64,000 nt of DNA. Origin: DYRB01 sp963802205 (GTDB taxonomy: Bacteria > Pseudomonadota > Gammaproteobacteria > Chromatiales > Chromatiaceae). How positions within the stretch are numbered: position 1 is the first letter of the stretch; every line of letters begins with the position of its first letter. The translations under genes and the position numbers were made by a program. The notes beneath the pieces were generated by a model. The model searched no databases, was not told the origin of the DNA, and saw only the letters and a list, made by a program, of their open reading frames with translations. Positions 33,938 through 42,773 of the stretch are shown here, piece by piece. The DNA lies in assembly GCA_963802205.1 (NCBI GenBank), contig CAWDHW010000006.1, positions 281,382-345,381 of the forward strand, written 5' to 3'.

Positions 33938-34961
33938 GCAACTACCCGGGCGCGGGGTGACGGCGCTGTTCGGGCACTCGGGCTCCGGCAAGACCACGCT
34001 GCTGCGCTGCATCGCCGGGCTGGAGCGGGCGCCCAAGGGCCGTCTCGTCTTCCAGGGGGAGGTCTGGCAGGACGACCACACCTGGCTGCCTACCCACCAT
34101 CGGCCCCTGGGCTACGTCTTCCAGGAGGCGAGCCTGTTTCCGCACCTCACGGTGCAGGGCAACCTGCGCTACGGGCAGAAGCGCAGCCGCTCGCAGGTTG
34201 CGGCGGATCGGCGGGTCGGTCTGGACGCAGGCGATCGACCTGCTGGGCATAGCGCCCCTGCTGGAGCGCAAACCGGAGCGCCTCTCCGGGGGCGAGCGCC
34301 AGCGCGTGGCCATCGCCCGCGCCCTGGCGGTCAGTCCGCGCCTCCTGCTGATGGATGAGCCACTGGCCGCCCTGGACCACCAGCGCAAGCAGGAGATCCT
34401 GCCGTACCTGGAGCGCCTCCATGACGCGCTCTCCATCCCGGTGCTCTACGTCAGCCACGCCCCGGACGAGGTGGCGCGCCTGGCCGATCACCTGGTGGTC
34501 ATGGACGCCGGCCGGGTGCTGGCGAGCGGCCCCCTGACCGAGACCCTGGCGCGGCTGGACCTGCCGATCCGCCTGGGCGAGGACGCGGGCGTCGTACTCG
34601 ACGCCATGGTCGCCGAACACGACAGGCAGTGGCACCTCGCGCGGGTCGAATTCCCCGGCGGCAGCCTGTGGGTGCGGGACTTGGGGCACGCCGATGGGGC
34701 AGCGGCGTGCGGGTGCGCATCCTGGCCCGGGATGTCAGCATCGCGCGGGCGCCGGTCACGGGTACCAGCATCCAGAACAGCCTACCGGCAATCGTCAGCG
34801 CGCTGCGGGAGGACGATCATCCGTCCCTGTGCCTGGTGCGGCTCGATCTGGGCGGGGTACCGCTGCTGGCGCGCCTGACGCAGCGCTCCGCTGCCGAGCT
34901 GGCTCTGGCGCCGGGGCTGCCGGTCTGGGCCCAGATCAAGGCCGTGGCCCTCATCGGTTGA
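33876..34961 (+). CDS. modC: Molybdate ABC ATPase ModC, frame broken twice
   Basis: Walker A GHSGSGKTT, Q-loop GYVFQEASLFPHL, signature LSGGERQRVAIARAL, Walker B LLLMDEPLAALD, His-loop VLYVSHAPDEV and a C-terminal TOBE domain (VRVRILARDVSIAR, TSIQNSLPA). Extra base near 34226 and a missing base near 34693 cancel; corrected length 361 residues. Start overlaps the modB end by 62 bp. Confidence 0.88.
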
Positions 34962-35028
34962 ATGACTCGGGCCAGTGAACGGGGATCGGCTTGCCCAGTA
35001 GCCTGCCGGATTGGGCGGGTAGGGGATC

Positions 35029-35292
35029 TCAGTCGATGTCTCGCCGTTCCACGGTCTCCGGGTCGGCGGTGATGGGGCGGTAGATCTCGACTCGATCTCC
35101 GTCGCTCACGCGGGTGTCGAGCTTCACGATCCTGCCGAAGATGCCGACCGCCTGGGTGTTGAGGTCGATCTCCGGGAATTGAGGGAGTAGCCCGGAGCAC
35201 TCGATGGCCTCGCGCACCGTGCTGCCATCGGGGACCTCGAGCTGTAGCCAGAGCCGCTTGAACTTGTCCGCATAGGCGACGCCGATATTCAT
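35029..35292 (-). CDS. rnfH: RnfH, ubiquitin-like Rnf accessory protein
   Basis: 87 residues, beta-grasp fold family (UPF0125): NIGVAYADKFKRLWLQLEVP, STVREAIECSGLL, VGIFGRIVKLDTRVSDGDRVEIYRPI. Last gene of rnfABCDGEH; overlaps rnfE by 4 bp. Confidence 0.92.
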   Translation of the reverse strand: MNIGVAYADKFKRLWLQLEVPDGSTVREAIECSGLLPQFPEIDLNTQAVGIFGRIVKLDTRVSDGDRVEIYRPITADPETVERRDID

Positions 35293-35975
35293 GCCGCGGC
35301 CTCCCGAGTCGAGACGGCGGGCTTGCGACCCTCGGCCTCAGCCGAGCGGCGGTCGAGCAGGCGTTTGCCGGCGAGGATGAACCCAAGGGCCAGGAAGCCC
35401 CCCGGGGGCAGTATGGCGAGCAGGAAGCCGCGGTAACCCGGGATCAGGGTCAGTTCGAGGAAGGCCATGCCCTGGCCCAGGAGCAACGAGGCCTGGGCGA
35501 ACAGGGTCCCGCTGCCGATGACCTCCCGCACGGCGCCGATCACCACCAGGGCGCCCGTAAAGCCCAGCCCCATCATGAGCCCATCCGCCGCTGAGGCGAT
35601 CACCGTGTTCTTGGCCGCAAAGGCCTCGGCCCGGCCGAGGATGGCGCAGTTGACCACGATCAGCGCGATGAACAGCCCCAGCACCTTGTAAAGGTCGTGC
35701 AGCCAGGCGTTCAGGGCCATGTCCACCAGTGTGACCAGGGTGGCGATCAGGACGATGTAGATGGGGATGCGCACCTGGGGGCTGATGAGGTGGCGCAGGC
35801 TGGCAATGATGACGTTGGAGGCGACGAGCACGGCCGTGGTCGCCAAGCCCATGCCGAGGCCGTTGGTGGCGCTGCCGGTGACGGCGAGCGTCGGGCACAG
35901 GGCGAGCATCTGGGCGAACACGACGTTGTTGTCCCAAAGCCCGTCGCGGGTGATGCGGGAGTAGTCGGTGGACAT
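35289..35975 (-). CDS. rnfE: RnfE, integral membrane subunit of the Rnf complex
   Basis: 228 residues, six predicted membrane helices. WDNNVVFAQMLALCPTLAVT contains the conserved CP motif that binds the shared membrane Fe-S centre with RnfA. ATG 35975 is chosen for AGGAGA upstream; an earlier in-frame start exists at 36017. Works with RnfA-D and G to drive electrons to ferredoxin. Confidence 0.95.
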   Translation of the reverse strand: MSTDYSRITRDGLWDNNVVFAQMLALCPTLAVTGSATNGLGMGLATTAVLVASNVIIASLRHLISPQVRIPIYIVLIATLVTLVDMALNAWLHDLYKVLGLFIALIVVNCAILGRAEAFAAKNTVIASAADGLMMGLGFTGALVVIGAVREVIGSGTLFAQASLLLGQGMAFLELTLIPGYRGFLLAILPPGGFLALGFILAGKRLLDRRSAEAEGRKPAVSTREAAA

Positions 35976-36266
35976 GGGGGTCTCCTGGTGAACTTCGTGA
36001 GATACAGTCGTCCGCATCGCTGAGCCGATTTCTCCCGTTTAGGAAGGCTGTGTTTGCGTTCGGTGTTCGCGACGCCTCGGCGTCGTCAGCCGCCCCGTTT
36101 AAAGGTGGAGGTCGGGGACTTCAGCCCGACGGCACCCTGCCCGCCGCCAGATCCCCCCTGACCCGCCTTTATCAAGGGGGGGCGAGAGGCTAGGGTGCCG
36201 GGGACCGTGGCCAACAGCTAACGCAAACAGAGCCTTTGGGAGAGAGGGGAGGAGGCAGTCAGCGTC
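35976..36266. other. Repeat-rich gap between rnfG and rnfE
   Basis: 290 bp. Contains a REP-like GGTCGGGGACTTCAGCCCGAC at about 36111 and a CCCCCCTGACCCGCCTTTATCAAGGGGGG segment at about 36153. The latter and its right flank resemble 27418-27490 before nifW. No gene seen. Confidence 0.55.
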
Positions 36267-36909
36267 TCACCCTCCTGCCGCGGCCACGGCCTGCGGGATC
36301 GAACCCCCCAGCATCCGCTCGCGCTCCCGGGCGAAGAGTTCCAACCCTTCCCTGATGGCCCGAACCAGTGCCCGGGGGGTGATGGTGGCCCCGCTGAATT
36401 GATCGAAGTCGCCGCCGTCCTTCTTCACCCCCCAGCGCTCCGGGGGTGGGTCCCCCAGGCCCTTGCCGGCGAAGCGGTGGATCCAGTCCCCCTTGGCCGG
36501 CTCGATCTTGTCCCCAAGGCCCGGGGTCTCGGCATGCTTGAGGACCCGCACCCCGAGGATCTGCCCCTGCGCGTCCAGCCCGAGCAGGGCGACGATGGGC
36601 CCGGCGTAGCCCTGGCCCGTGACCTTGAAGACCACCCCCTCCAGCTCGATCCCCGTGGCGGGCGCGGTAGACGGTGACCTCCCCGTCGGGGCCGGGCACC
36701 GCGACGGTGTCGCCCAGCAGGTCGTTGTCGAAGCCGCCCGGCAGGACCTGGGCCAGGGAGGCCATCAGGTCGCGGGCCTCCGCCGCCTGGATCGCCGGCC
36801 CTGTGGCGGCGGCCGCCAGGGCCAGCAGGGCGCTGGTGATCAGGGCCACGGCCCCCAGGGACAGGCCCTGGTAGTGGAGGTTCTCGCGCAGGGTCGCCAG
36901 GTCCATCAT
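36267..36909 (-). CDS. rnfG: RnfG, FMN-bearing periplasmic-side subunit, frame broken
   Basis: One N-terminal membrane helix (LSLGAVALITSALLALAAAA), then after a +1 break near 36660 the FMN domain: VVFKVTGQGYAGPIVALLG, VLKHAETPGLGDKI, and FSGATITPRALVRAIREG with the FMN-threonine. Corrected length 213 residues. Start ATG 36909 overlaps the rnfD stop. Confidence 0.9.
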
Positions 36910-38030
36910 GCCTCCCGATCCTCCCGGGGGCCGCTCCGTGCGCCCCTGGGATACTGGCCATCCCTGGCCAAAAGACCCAGGGGTTGGCCGTCGCGCCGGC
37001 GCCCGTAGATGCGTGGGCGCAGATAGCGGTCGATGGCGGGGGTGGCGGCGTTCATCAACATGACCGCGAAGGCGACCCCTTCCGGGTAGCCGGTCCAGGT
37101 GCGGATGACGTAGACCAGCACCCCCAGTCCGGCGCCGAAGACCAGTTGGCCGCGCACCGAGACCGGTGAGGTCACAGGGTCGGTGGCGATGAAGAAGGCC
37201 CCCAGCAGGGTGGCCCCATTGACCAGGTGATAGAGGGCGTCGGGGTAGTGCTGTGGGTCGTATCCGTGCATCAGGGTAGCCAACAGGGCCAGGGACCCGA
37301 GCATGGCCATCGGGGTCTGCCAGGTGATGACGCGGGTGGCCAGGAGGTAGAGACCGCCGAGGAGCAGCAGCAGGGCAGATGTCTCCCCCAGGCTCCCGGC
37401 GATGGTCCCGAGGCCCGAGTCCAGGGGCTGGTAGCTTCCGGGCAGGATCTGGGTCAGGTCCAGCCCGCGGCCCAGTTCGGTGCGGACATGGCCCAGGATC
37501 GAGGCCCCGGTCAGGCCGTCCAGGGGTTGGCCGCCGAAGGTCAGCGCGAGCCCGGCGGCCAGGTCCGGGGCGCCGCTGGAACCGATGGGGTGCGGCGCAA
37601 CGAAGCGCGTCATCTCCAGCGGGAAGGAGATCAGCAGGGCCACGCGGGCCACCATGGCCGGGTTGAACAGGTTCTGCCCCAGGCCGCCGAAGACCTGCTT
37701 GGCCACCACGATGGCGATCAGGCTGCCCACCACCCCGATCCACCAGGGGGCCCAGGGGGGCAGGGACAGGGCCAGGAGCCAGCCGGTGAGCAGCGCCGAG
37801 CCGTCCCCCAGGGCTGGGCGCAGAGGCCGTCCCGCGACCTTGAGGGCGCCGGCCTCGAAGGCCAGGGCCGCAACGACCGTGACCAGGAACAGTGTCACGG
37901 CCGGCCAGCCGAACTGGTAGAGCCCGAACAGGGTCGCCGGGGTCAGGGCCAGCATCACCAGCCCCATGCTGCGCTGGATGCTGACCGGGGCATGGGTATA
38001 GGGCCCGGCGATGGGGGTCTCGATGATCAT
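36906..38030 (-). CDS. rnfD: RnfD, FMN-binding membrane subunit
   Basis: 374 residues, about ten membrane helices. Covalent-FMN threonine in GQPLDGLTGASIL-type motif (LDGLTGA), plus NLFNPAMVARVALL and FFIATDPVTSP. After the normal end (YLRPRIYGRRRDG) the tail GLLARDGQYPRGARSGP is the translated 50-bp repeat at 36924-36973. Overlaps rnfC and rnfG by 4 bp each. Confidence 0.93.
   Translation of the reverse strand: MIIETPIAGPYTHAPVSIQRSMGLVMLALTPATLFGLYQFGWPAVTLFLVTVVAALAFEAGALKVAGRPLRPALGDGSALLTGWLLALSLPPWAPWWIGVVGSLIAIVVAKQVFGGLGQNLFNPAMVARVALLISFPLEMTRFVAPHPIGSSGAPDLAAGLALTFGGQPLDGLTGASILGHVRTELGRGLDLTQILPGSYQPLDSGLGTIAGSLGETSALLLLLGGLYLLATRVITWQTPMAMLGSLALLATLMHGYDPQHYPDALYHLVNGATLLGAFFIATDPVTSPVSVRGQLVFGAGLGVLVYVIRTWTGYPEGVAFAVMLMNAATPAIDRYLRPRIYGRRRDGQPLGLLARDGQYPRGARSGPREDREA
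36924..36973 (-). repeat. 50-bp double-hairpin element at the 3' end of rnfD
   Basis: Third copy of the element (others 27309, 28603). It supplies 17 codons of the RnfD C-terminus. The frame used here (LLARDGQYPRGARSGP) differs from that used in nifM (GQGWPVSQGRTERPL). Confidence 0.88.
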
Positions 38031-39544
38031 GCCTGCACCTCCGCGGGCTGGGGCCTGGCGGTTTGGGCATTCGGCGGCGCCGCCGCGGCGGCCTCCCGCT
38101 TGCGTCTGGCCATGGCCTCGCGCTTGGCCTGCTGAATGGCCTCGATGCGGGCGGTGCGGCTATCCGCCAGGCGCCTGGTCTCGGCCTGCTTCTGCTTGGC
38201 GCGGTCGCGGGCCGCCATCTCCCCCTTGGCGAAGTTGAAGTACTGCACCAAAGGGATATGGGCCGGGCAGACATAGGAGCAGGAGCCGCAGGCGATGCAG
38301 TCCAGGAGGCCGAGCTTGACCGCCCCCTCCAGGTCCCCGGCCCGGGCGTGGGCGGCCATGTCCAGCGGCAGCAGCCCGCAGGGGCAGGCCCCGACGCAGC
38401 TCGCGCAGCGGATGCAGGGCATGGGGTCGCGGGCATGCACCTCCGCCGCGGTCAGGGCCAGGACGCCGTTGCTCCCCTTGACCACAGGGACCCGGGTGCT
38501 CGGCAGGGGCTGACCCATCATGGGCCCACCGCTCACCAGCCGTGCCGGCTCCTGGGTGAAGCCGCCGCAGTGGTCGATGAGGGCCGCCACCGGGGTCCCC
38601 AGGGGGACGCGCAGATTCTTTGGGTTGGCAATGGCCCCGCCGGTGACGGTGACGACCCGATAGACCAGGGGTCGGCCCAGGCGCAGGGCCTCGTGGACCG
38701 CAAAGGCCGTCGCCGGGTTATGCACCACGACGCCGATATCGGCGGTCAGTCCCCGGGCCGGGGTCTCCCGCCCGGTGACGGCCTGGACCAGGTGCTTCTC
38801 CGAGCCCATGGGGTAGCGGGTGGGCAGGCGAGCCAGTCCAATCGATCCCAGAAGCTGACCAGATGTCGCAGGGATGCGACCAATCGCCCCCGCCATAGCC
38901 GCCTGGGCCTCCGGCTTGTTGTTCTCGATGCCGATGACGATGCGCGCCACCCCGAGGGCATGGGCCATGATCCGGATCCCGTCCAGGACCTGGTCCGGGT
39001 ATTCCCGCATCAGGCGGTCGTCGCAGGTCAGGTAGGGCTCGCACTCGGCCCCATTGATGACCAGGGTGTGGAGCTTGTAGCGCTTGTGCAGCTTGAGCTT
39101 GACCGCCGAGGGGAAGGTGGCCCCGCCCAGCCCGACGATGCCGGCGGCGGAGACCCGCGCGGCGATCTCATCGGGCTCCAGGGCGAAGGGGTCGGCGACG
39201 CCGGCGATGTCCGGCGACCAGCGGTCCTCGCCGTCCGGTTGCAGGGTGATGGTGCGCACCGAGAGCCCCGAGGCGTGATGGGCCGGGAAGCTCCCGATAC
39301 CCATGACCCGCCCGGAGGTGGGCGCATGGATCGGGGCCGAGACCGCCCCCTGGCTGTAGGCCAGGAGTTGCCCCTTGGTCACCCGGTCGCCGCGGCGCAC
39401 CGCCGGTGTGGCCGGGGCCCCGATGTGCTGTTGCATGGGGATGTGCAGCAGGGGCGGCAGGGGCAGGTCCTCGATGGCCGCATCGGCCGAGAGCCCCTTG
39501 CGGTCCTGCGGGTGCACACCGCCGCGGATCTTGAAGAGTTTCAT
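38027..39544 (-). CDS. rnfC: RnfC, NADH/Fe-S subunit of the Rnf complex
   Basis: 505 residues: N-terminal HPQDRKGLSADAAI, Rossmann-like GLGGATFPSAVKLKL, LPTRYPMGSEKHLVQAVTG, two 4Fe-4S motifs CIRCASCVGACPCGL and CIACGSCSYVCPAHI, and an alanine/lysine-rich C-terminus. A short atypical stretch (GRIPATSGQLLGSIG) before LPTRYP coincides with a repeat palindrome at 38865-38880. Confidence 0.94.
   Translation of the reverse strand: MKLFKIRGGVHPQDRKGLSADAAIEDLPLPPLLHIPMQQHIGAPATPAVRRGDRVTKGQLLAYSQGAVSAPIHAPTSGRVMGIGSFPAHHASGLSVRTITLQPDGEDRWSPDIAGVADPFALEPDEIAARVSAAGIVGLGGATFPSAVKLKLHKRYKLHTLVINGAECEPYLTCDDRLMREYPDQVLDGIRIMAHALGVARIVIGIENNKPEAQAAMAGAIGRIPATSGQLLGSIGLARLPTRYPMGSEKHLVQAVTGRETPARGLTADIGVVVHNPATAFAVHEALRLGRPLVYRVVTVTGGAIANPKNLRVPLGTPVAALIDHCGGFTQEPARLVSGGPMMGQPLPSTRVPVVKGSNGVLALTAAEVHARDPMPCIRCASCVGACPCGLLPLDMAAHARAGDLEGAVKLGLLDCIACGSCSYVCPAHIPLVQYFNFAKGEMAARDRAKQKQAETRRLADSRTARIEAIQQAKREAMARRKREAAAAAPPNAQTARPQPAEVQA
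38865..38880. repeat. 16-bp palindrome inside rnfC, shared with the NifEN linker
   Basis: GTCGCAGGGATGCGAC, exact reverse complement of 11969-11984. Translated as GRIPATS within RnfC, in a region where homologues have a different, variable loop. Confidence 0.8.
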
Positions 39545-39565
39545 GTCGATGGGTCCGCTTAAGTG

Positions 39566-40097
39566 TCAGGCGGCCAGGGCCGGGTTGGGCCAGTACCAGG
39601 TCTGGAGGGTCGCGGTCACGGGGCGCATCTCGATGCACTCGGTGGGGCAGACCTCGAAGCACTTCTCACAGCCGGTGCAGGCATCGGCAAACACGGCATG
39701 GATCATCTTGGGGCCGCCCATGATGGCGTCCGTCGGGCAGCGCTTGAGACACTTGGTACAGCCCACGCAGAGCCCCTCGTGGATGTGGGCGATCATCGGG
39801 GCCTGGTCCTTGACCCCGGACAGGTCGATGCTGACCCCAAGCTTGGCCGCCAGCACCTCGGCCAGGGCCCGTCCGCCGGGGGGGCAGAGCGTCACCGGGG
39901 CCTGGCCCGAGGCCACCGCCGCCGCCGCCGGGCCGCATCCGGCGTAGCCGCACTGGCCGCACTGGGAGCCTGGCATCAGGGCCCCGATCTCTTCCTCCAG
40001 CGGGTTACCCTCGACCCTGAGGTAGCGCGCGGCGATGCCGAGCAGCCAGCCCAGGGCGAGTCCGAGGAGGCGCGATAGCGGCGATGGCGACGATCAT
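39566..40097 (-). CDS. rnfB: RnfB, ferredoxin-type subunit, frame broken near the N-terminus
   Basis: One membrane anchor then Fe-S domains. From ATG 40097 the first codons read MIVAIAAIA; one extra base near 40069 shifts to LLGLALGWLLGIAARYLRVE and NPLEEEIGALMPGSQCGQCGYAGC. Two 4Fe-4S motifs follow: CVGCTKCLKRCP and CTGCEKCFEVCP. Corrected length 176 residues. Confidence 0.9.
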
Positions 40098-40124
40098 TGC
40101 GGTGTCCTCAGGGTTTCCGGGCGA

Positions 40125-40706
40125 TCAATGGGTCGGCAGCCCGGCGAAGCCCATGAAGGCCAGCGACAGGAGTCCGGCGGCAATGAAGGCGATGGGGGTC
40201 CCGGCGAAGGCGCCGGGGACCTGGGCCAGGGCCAGGCGCTCGCGCATCCCGGCGAACAGGACCATGACCAGGGTGAAGCCCAGGGCCGAGCCGAAGCCGT
40301 AGAGGACGCTCGCGACGAAGCCCTGACCATCCTGGGCATTGAGCAGGGCGATGCCCAGCACCGCGCAATTGGTGGTGATCAGCGGCAGGTAGATCCCCAG
40401 CACCTGATAGAGGCTGGGGGAGATCTTGCGCACCACCATCTCGGTGAACTGGACCACGGCGGCGATCACCAGGATGAAGGTCAGGATGCGCAGGAAGCCG
40501 ATGTTCAGGGGCAGGATGATCAGGTTCTCCAGGAGCCAGCTCGCCGCTGTCGCCAGGGTCAGGACGAAGGTCGTGGCGAAGCCCATGCCGATGGCCGAGT
40601 CCATCTTCCCGGACACCCCCATGAAGGGGCACAGCCCCAGGAACTTCACCAGGATGACGTTGTTGACCAGGGCGGTCCCGAGAATGATGAGGAGGTAGCT
40701 GGTCAT
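40125..40706 (-). CDS. rnfA: RnfA, integral membrane subunit
   Basis: 193 residues, six membrane helices; VKFLGLCPFMGVSGKM holds the CP motif paired with that of RnfE. TTNCAVLGIALLNAQ is the family signature. First gene of the leftward rnf operon. Intact. Confidence 0.96.
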   Translation of the reverse strand: MTSYLLIILGTALVNNVILVKFLGLCPFMGVSGKMDSAIGMGFATTFVLTLATAASWLLENLIILPLNIGFLRILTFILVIAAVVQFTEMVVRKISPSLYQVLGIYLPLITTNCAVLGIALLNAQDGQGFVASVLYGFGSALGFTLVMVLFAGMRERLALAQVPGAFAGTPIAFIAAGLLSLAFMGFAGLPTH

Positions 40707-40742
40707 GGGATCGACACGAAAAGGGGTGTGCCCACAACGAAA

Positions 40743-40758
40743 GCAAGACCGGTGCCAG
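40743..40758 (-). promoter_or_regulatory. Sigma-54 promoter of the rnf operon
   Basis: On the minus strand TGGCACCGGTCTTGCT: perfect -24/-12 with 10-base spacing, 37 bp before the rnfA ATG. Confidence 0.92.
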
Positions 40759-40871
40759 CGCAGGCACAGACCACCGGCCGCACCGGGTCAGGGCACGCAA
40801 CCGGGCCCTCGGGCGGCGACTGGGCGAGTGGCTTGAGGCCAGAGATGCCCCGAGGCGCCCCAGACCTGGGC

Positions 40872-40887
40872 TGTCGCGATGGCGACA
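40872..40887. promoter_or_regulatory. NifA site between rnfA and nifL (site 1)
   Basis: TGTCGCGATGGCGACA, TGT-N10-ACA and itself nearly fully palindromic. 114 bp from the rnf promoter and 130 bp from the nifL promoter. Confidence 0.8.
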
Positions 40888-40910
40888 AGGAGGCCAGGCC
40901 CCTGGGTGCA

Positions 40911-40926
40911 TGTCGTAAAGCCGACA
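40911..40926. promoter_or_regulatory. NifA site between rnfA and nifL (site 2)
   Basis: TGTCGTAAAGCCGACA, 39 bp from site 1 centre to centre (nearly four helical turns), so two NifA dimers could bind the same face. Confidence 0.8.
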
Positions 40927-41018
40927 GGATTGGGGCTTCCAACGCGGAGGCCGAGGCTGTCTGACCATCCCCGCTGTTGGGAGGCGACGTCTTCCCAGCC
41001 AGCCGGGTACGCTTATTC

Positions 41019-41034
41019 GGGCACGCTTATTGCT
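41019..41034 (+). promoter_or_regulatory. Probable sigma-54 promoter of nifLA
   Basis: GGGCACGCTTATTGCT keeps GG-N10-GC with one -24 deviation (GGGCAC). 34 bp before the nifL ATG; implies NifA-dependent (auto-activated) nifLA expression. Confidence 0.65.
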
Positions 41035-41067
41035 GACACTCCAGTCAAGACCAGAACGGGGGGCGGC

Positions 41068-42756
41068 ATGACCACAGGCCAGAGGCAATCGGATAGGCGG
41101 GCAGCGGTGAGCGCCCTGGGGCAGTTCCTTGCGGCGCCGCCCCAGGGGACGCCCCCGGAGGTGCTGGAGGCCTTTAACCTGTTCGTCGGTCCCGGCGCCG
41201 GGCCCCTACCGCCGCGGCTGTTCTTCGAGGCGGTGGAGCAGGCACCGGTGGCCATCTCCATCACCGACGCCCAGGCCAAGATCCTCTACGTCAACCACGC
41301 CTTCGAGGTCCTCACTGGCTATCCCCGCGACGAGATCCTCGGACAGAACGAGTCCGTCCTCTCCAACAAGGCCACCCCGGACAGCGTCTACCAAGGGCTC
41401 TGGCGCACCATCCAGGCCAGGCACTCCTGGACCGGGACCCTGGTCAATCGCACCCGCGCAGGGGGCGATTACCTCGCCGAACTGACGGTTTCCCCGGTCC
41501 TGGACCAGGACGGTCGCATCGACTACTTCCTCGGCATGCACCGGGATGTGACCAGGGTCCATGCCCTGGAGCGCACCCTGCGCCAACAGAAGTCCCTCAC
41601 CGAGACGGTCCTCGACTCCGCCCCGGTGGTCGTCGCGCTGCTCGACGACCAGGGCCGGGTCCTGCTCGACAACCAGGAATACAAGAAGCTCCTCGGAGAC
41701 CTGCGCGGGCGTGAGCCCGCGGAGGTGCTGTGCCAGTCCATCCGCGACCAGGCCGGCTTTGCGCCCCTGGAGTCCGTACTGGCGGGGCGGGGCTTCAAGG
41801 ACCTGGAGGTCAGCATCCTGCCGGGGCCTGGACGCCCGCTGCGTTGGTTCGCTTGCTCCGGGCAGCGGGTGGATGAGCTCGATGTCGGCGTGCGGAGCTT
41901 CTTCGCCGGAGAACCGCCGGGCCGGCCGCGTCTCTTGCTGCTCTGCAATGAGGTCACGGTGCGCCGCCGCGAGGTCGAGCGGGCCCAATTGGAAAACCTC
42001 CGCGCCCGACTCGCCGAGCAGCAGTTCGTCCAGGGGATGCGCGAGGCCCTGGCGGCGGCCATCTACCAGATCCAGGTCCCGCTGAACGTCATCCATGCCG
42101 CCGGGGCCATGCTCAAGGGCGGGGCCTGTCACCCCGACAGCCTGGCGGGGATGATCGGTCAGATCACCGCCACCGGAGAACGGGCCTTGGCGACCCTGAG
42201 GGCGGCCCTGCCCGAGGAGACCCGGGAGCTCGGTATGGTGGTCAACGTCAATGACCTGCTGCGCCAGGTCCTGGAGCTGTCCACCGACGCCCTGCTGGCG
42301 GCCGGGGTGGTGGTGGACTGGCGACCGGCCCCGGTCCTGCCGGAGATCAATGTCCACAAGACCCAATTGCGCTCGGTCTTCAAGCACCTGCTGGACAATG
42401 CCATCCAGGCCCTGAACGAGACCAACAGGCCCGACCGGGAGCTGCACATCGCCACCCGCCGGGCGGGGGACTCGGTGGAGGTGGAGATCGCCGACAACGG
42501 TTCCGGGATTGCCCAGGAGGAACGACTGCGGGTCTTCGAGCCCTTCTACGTCGGGTGGCGCAACAAGCGCGGTCGGGCCGGGATGGGCCTCGCCCTGGCC
42601 CAGGAGATCGTCAACCAGCACGGCGGCTGCATCCAGATCGACGCCGCCGGTCCGGAACGGTCCGGGGACAGTCTCTATGAACACCGCCCGCGACCCCTGG
42701 GTTGTCGCCTCCGGTTGACCCTCTCCAACCTGGCCGCGGAGTCGAAAGGGGCCTGA
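41068..42756 (+). CDS. nifL: NifL, redox/nitrogen-sensing anti-activator of NifA
   Basis: 562 residues: PAS1 (ISITDAQAKILYVNHAFEVLTGYPRDEILGQNE) with FAD-binding features, PAS2 (from about 180), a central H-like region and a C-terminal GHKL ATPase-like domain with N-box LDNAIQALNE, IADNGSGI and GMGLALAQEIV. In Azotobacter it blocks NifA under oxygen or fixed nitrogen. The last 30 residues (from AAGPERSG) deviate from homologues. 18 bp before nifA. Confidence 0.93.
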   Translation: MTTGQRQSDRRAAVSALGQFLAAPPQGTPPEVLEAFNLFVGPGAGPLPPRLFFEAVEQAPVAISITDAQAKILYVNHAFEVLTGYPRDEILGQNESVLSNKATPDSVYQGLWRTIQARHSWTGTLVNRTRAGGDYLAELTVSPVLDQDGRIDYFLGMHRDVTRVHALERTLRQQKSLTETVLDSAPVVVALLDDQGRVLLDNQEYKKLLGDLRGREPAEVLCQSIRDQAGFAPLESVLAGRGFKDLEVSILPGPGRPLRWFACSGQRVDELDVGVRSFFAGEPPGRPRLLLLCNEVTVRRREVERAQLENLRARLAEQQFVQGMREALAAAIYQIQVPLNVIHAAGAMLKGGACHPDSLAGMIGQITATGERALATLRAALPEETRELGMVVNVNDLLRQVLELSTDALLAAGVVVDWRPAPVLPEINVHKTQLRSVFKHLLDNAIQALNETNRPDRELHIATRRAGDSVEVEIADNGSGIAQEERLRVFEPFYVGWRNKRGRAGMGLALAQEIVNQHGGCIQIDAAGPERSGDSLYEHRPRPLGCRLRLTLSNLAAESKGA

Positions 42757-42773
42757 GCAATGCCCCTGCCGCC

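Noticed and set aside
36259..38436. 725-residue minus-strand frame spanning rnfD and rnfG
   Set aside because: Most of it is an out-of-frame reading of rnfD; only its end coincides with the start of rnfG.
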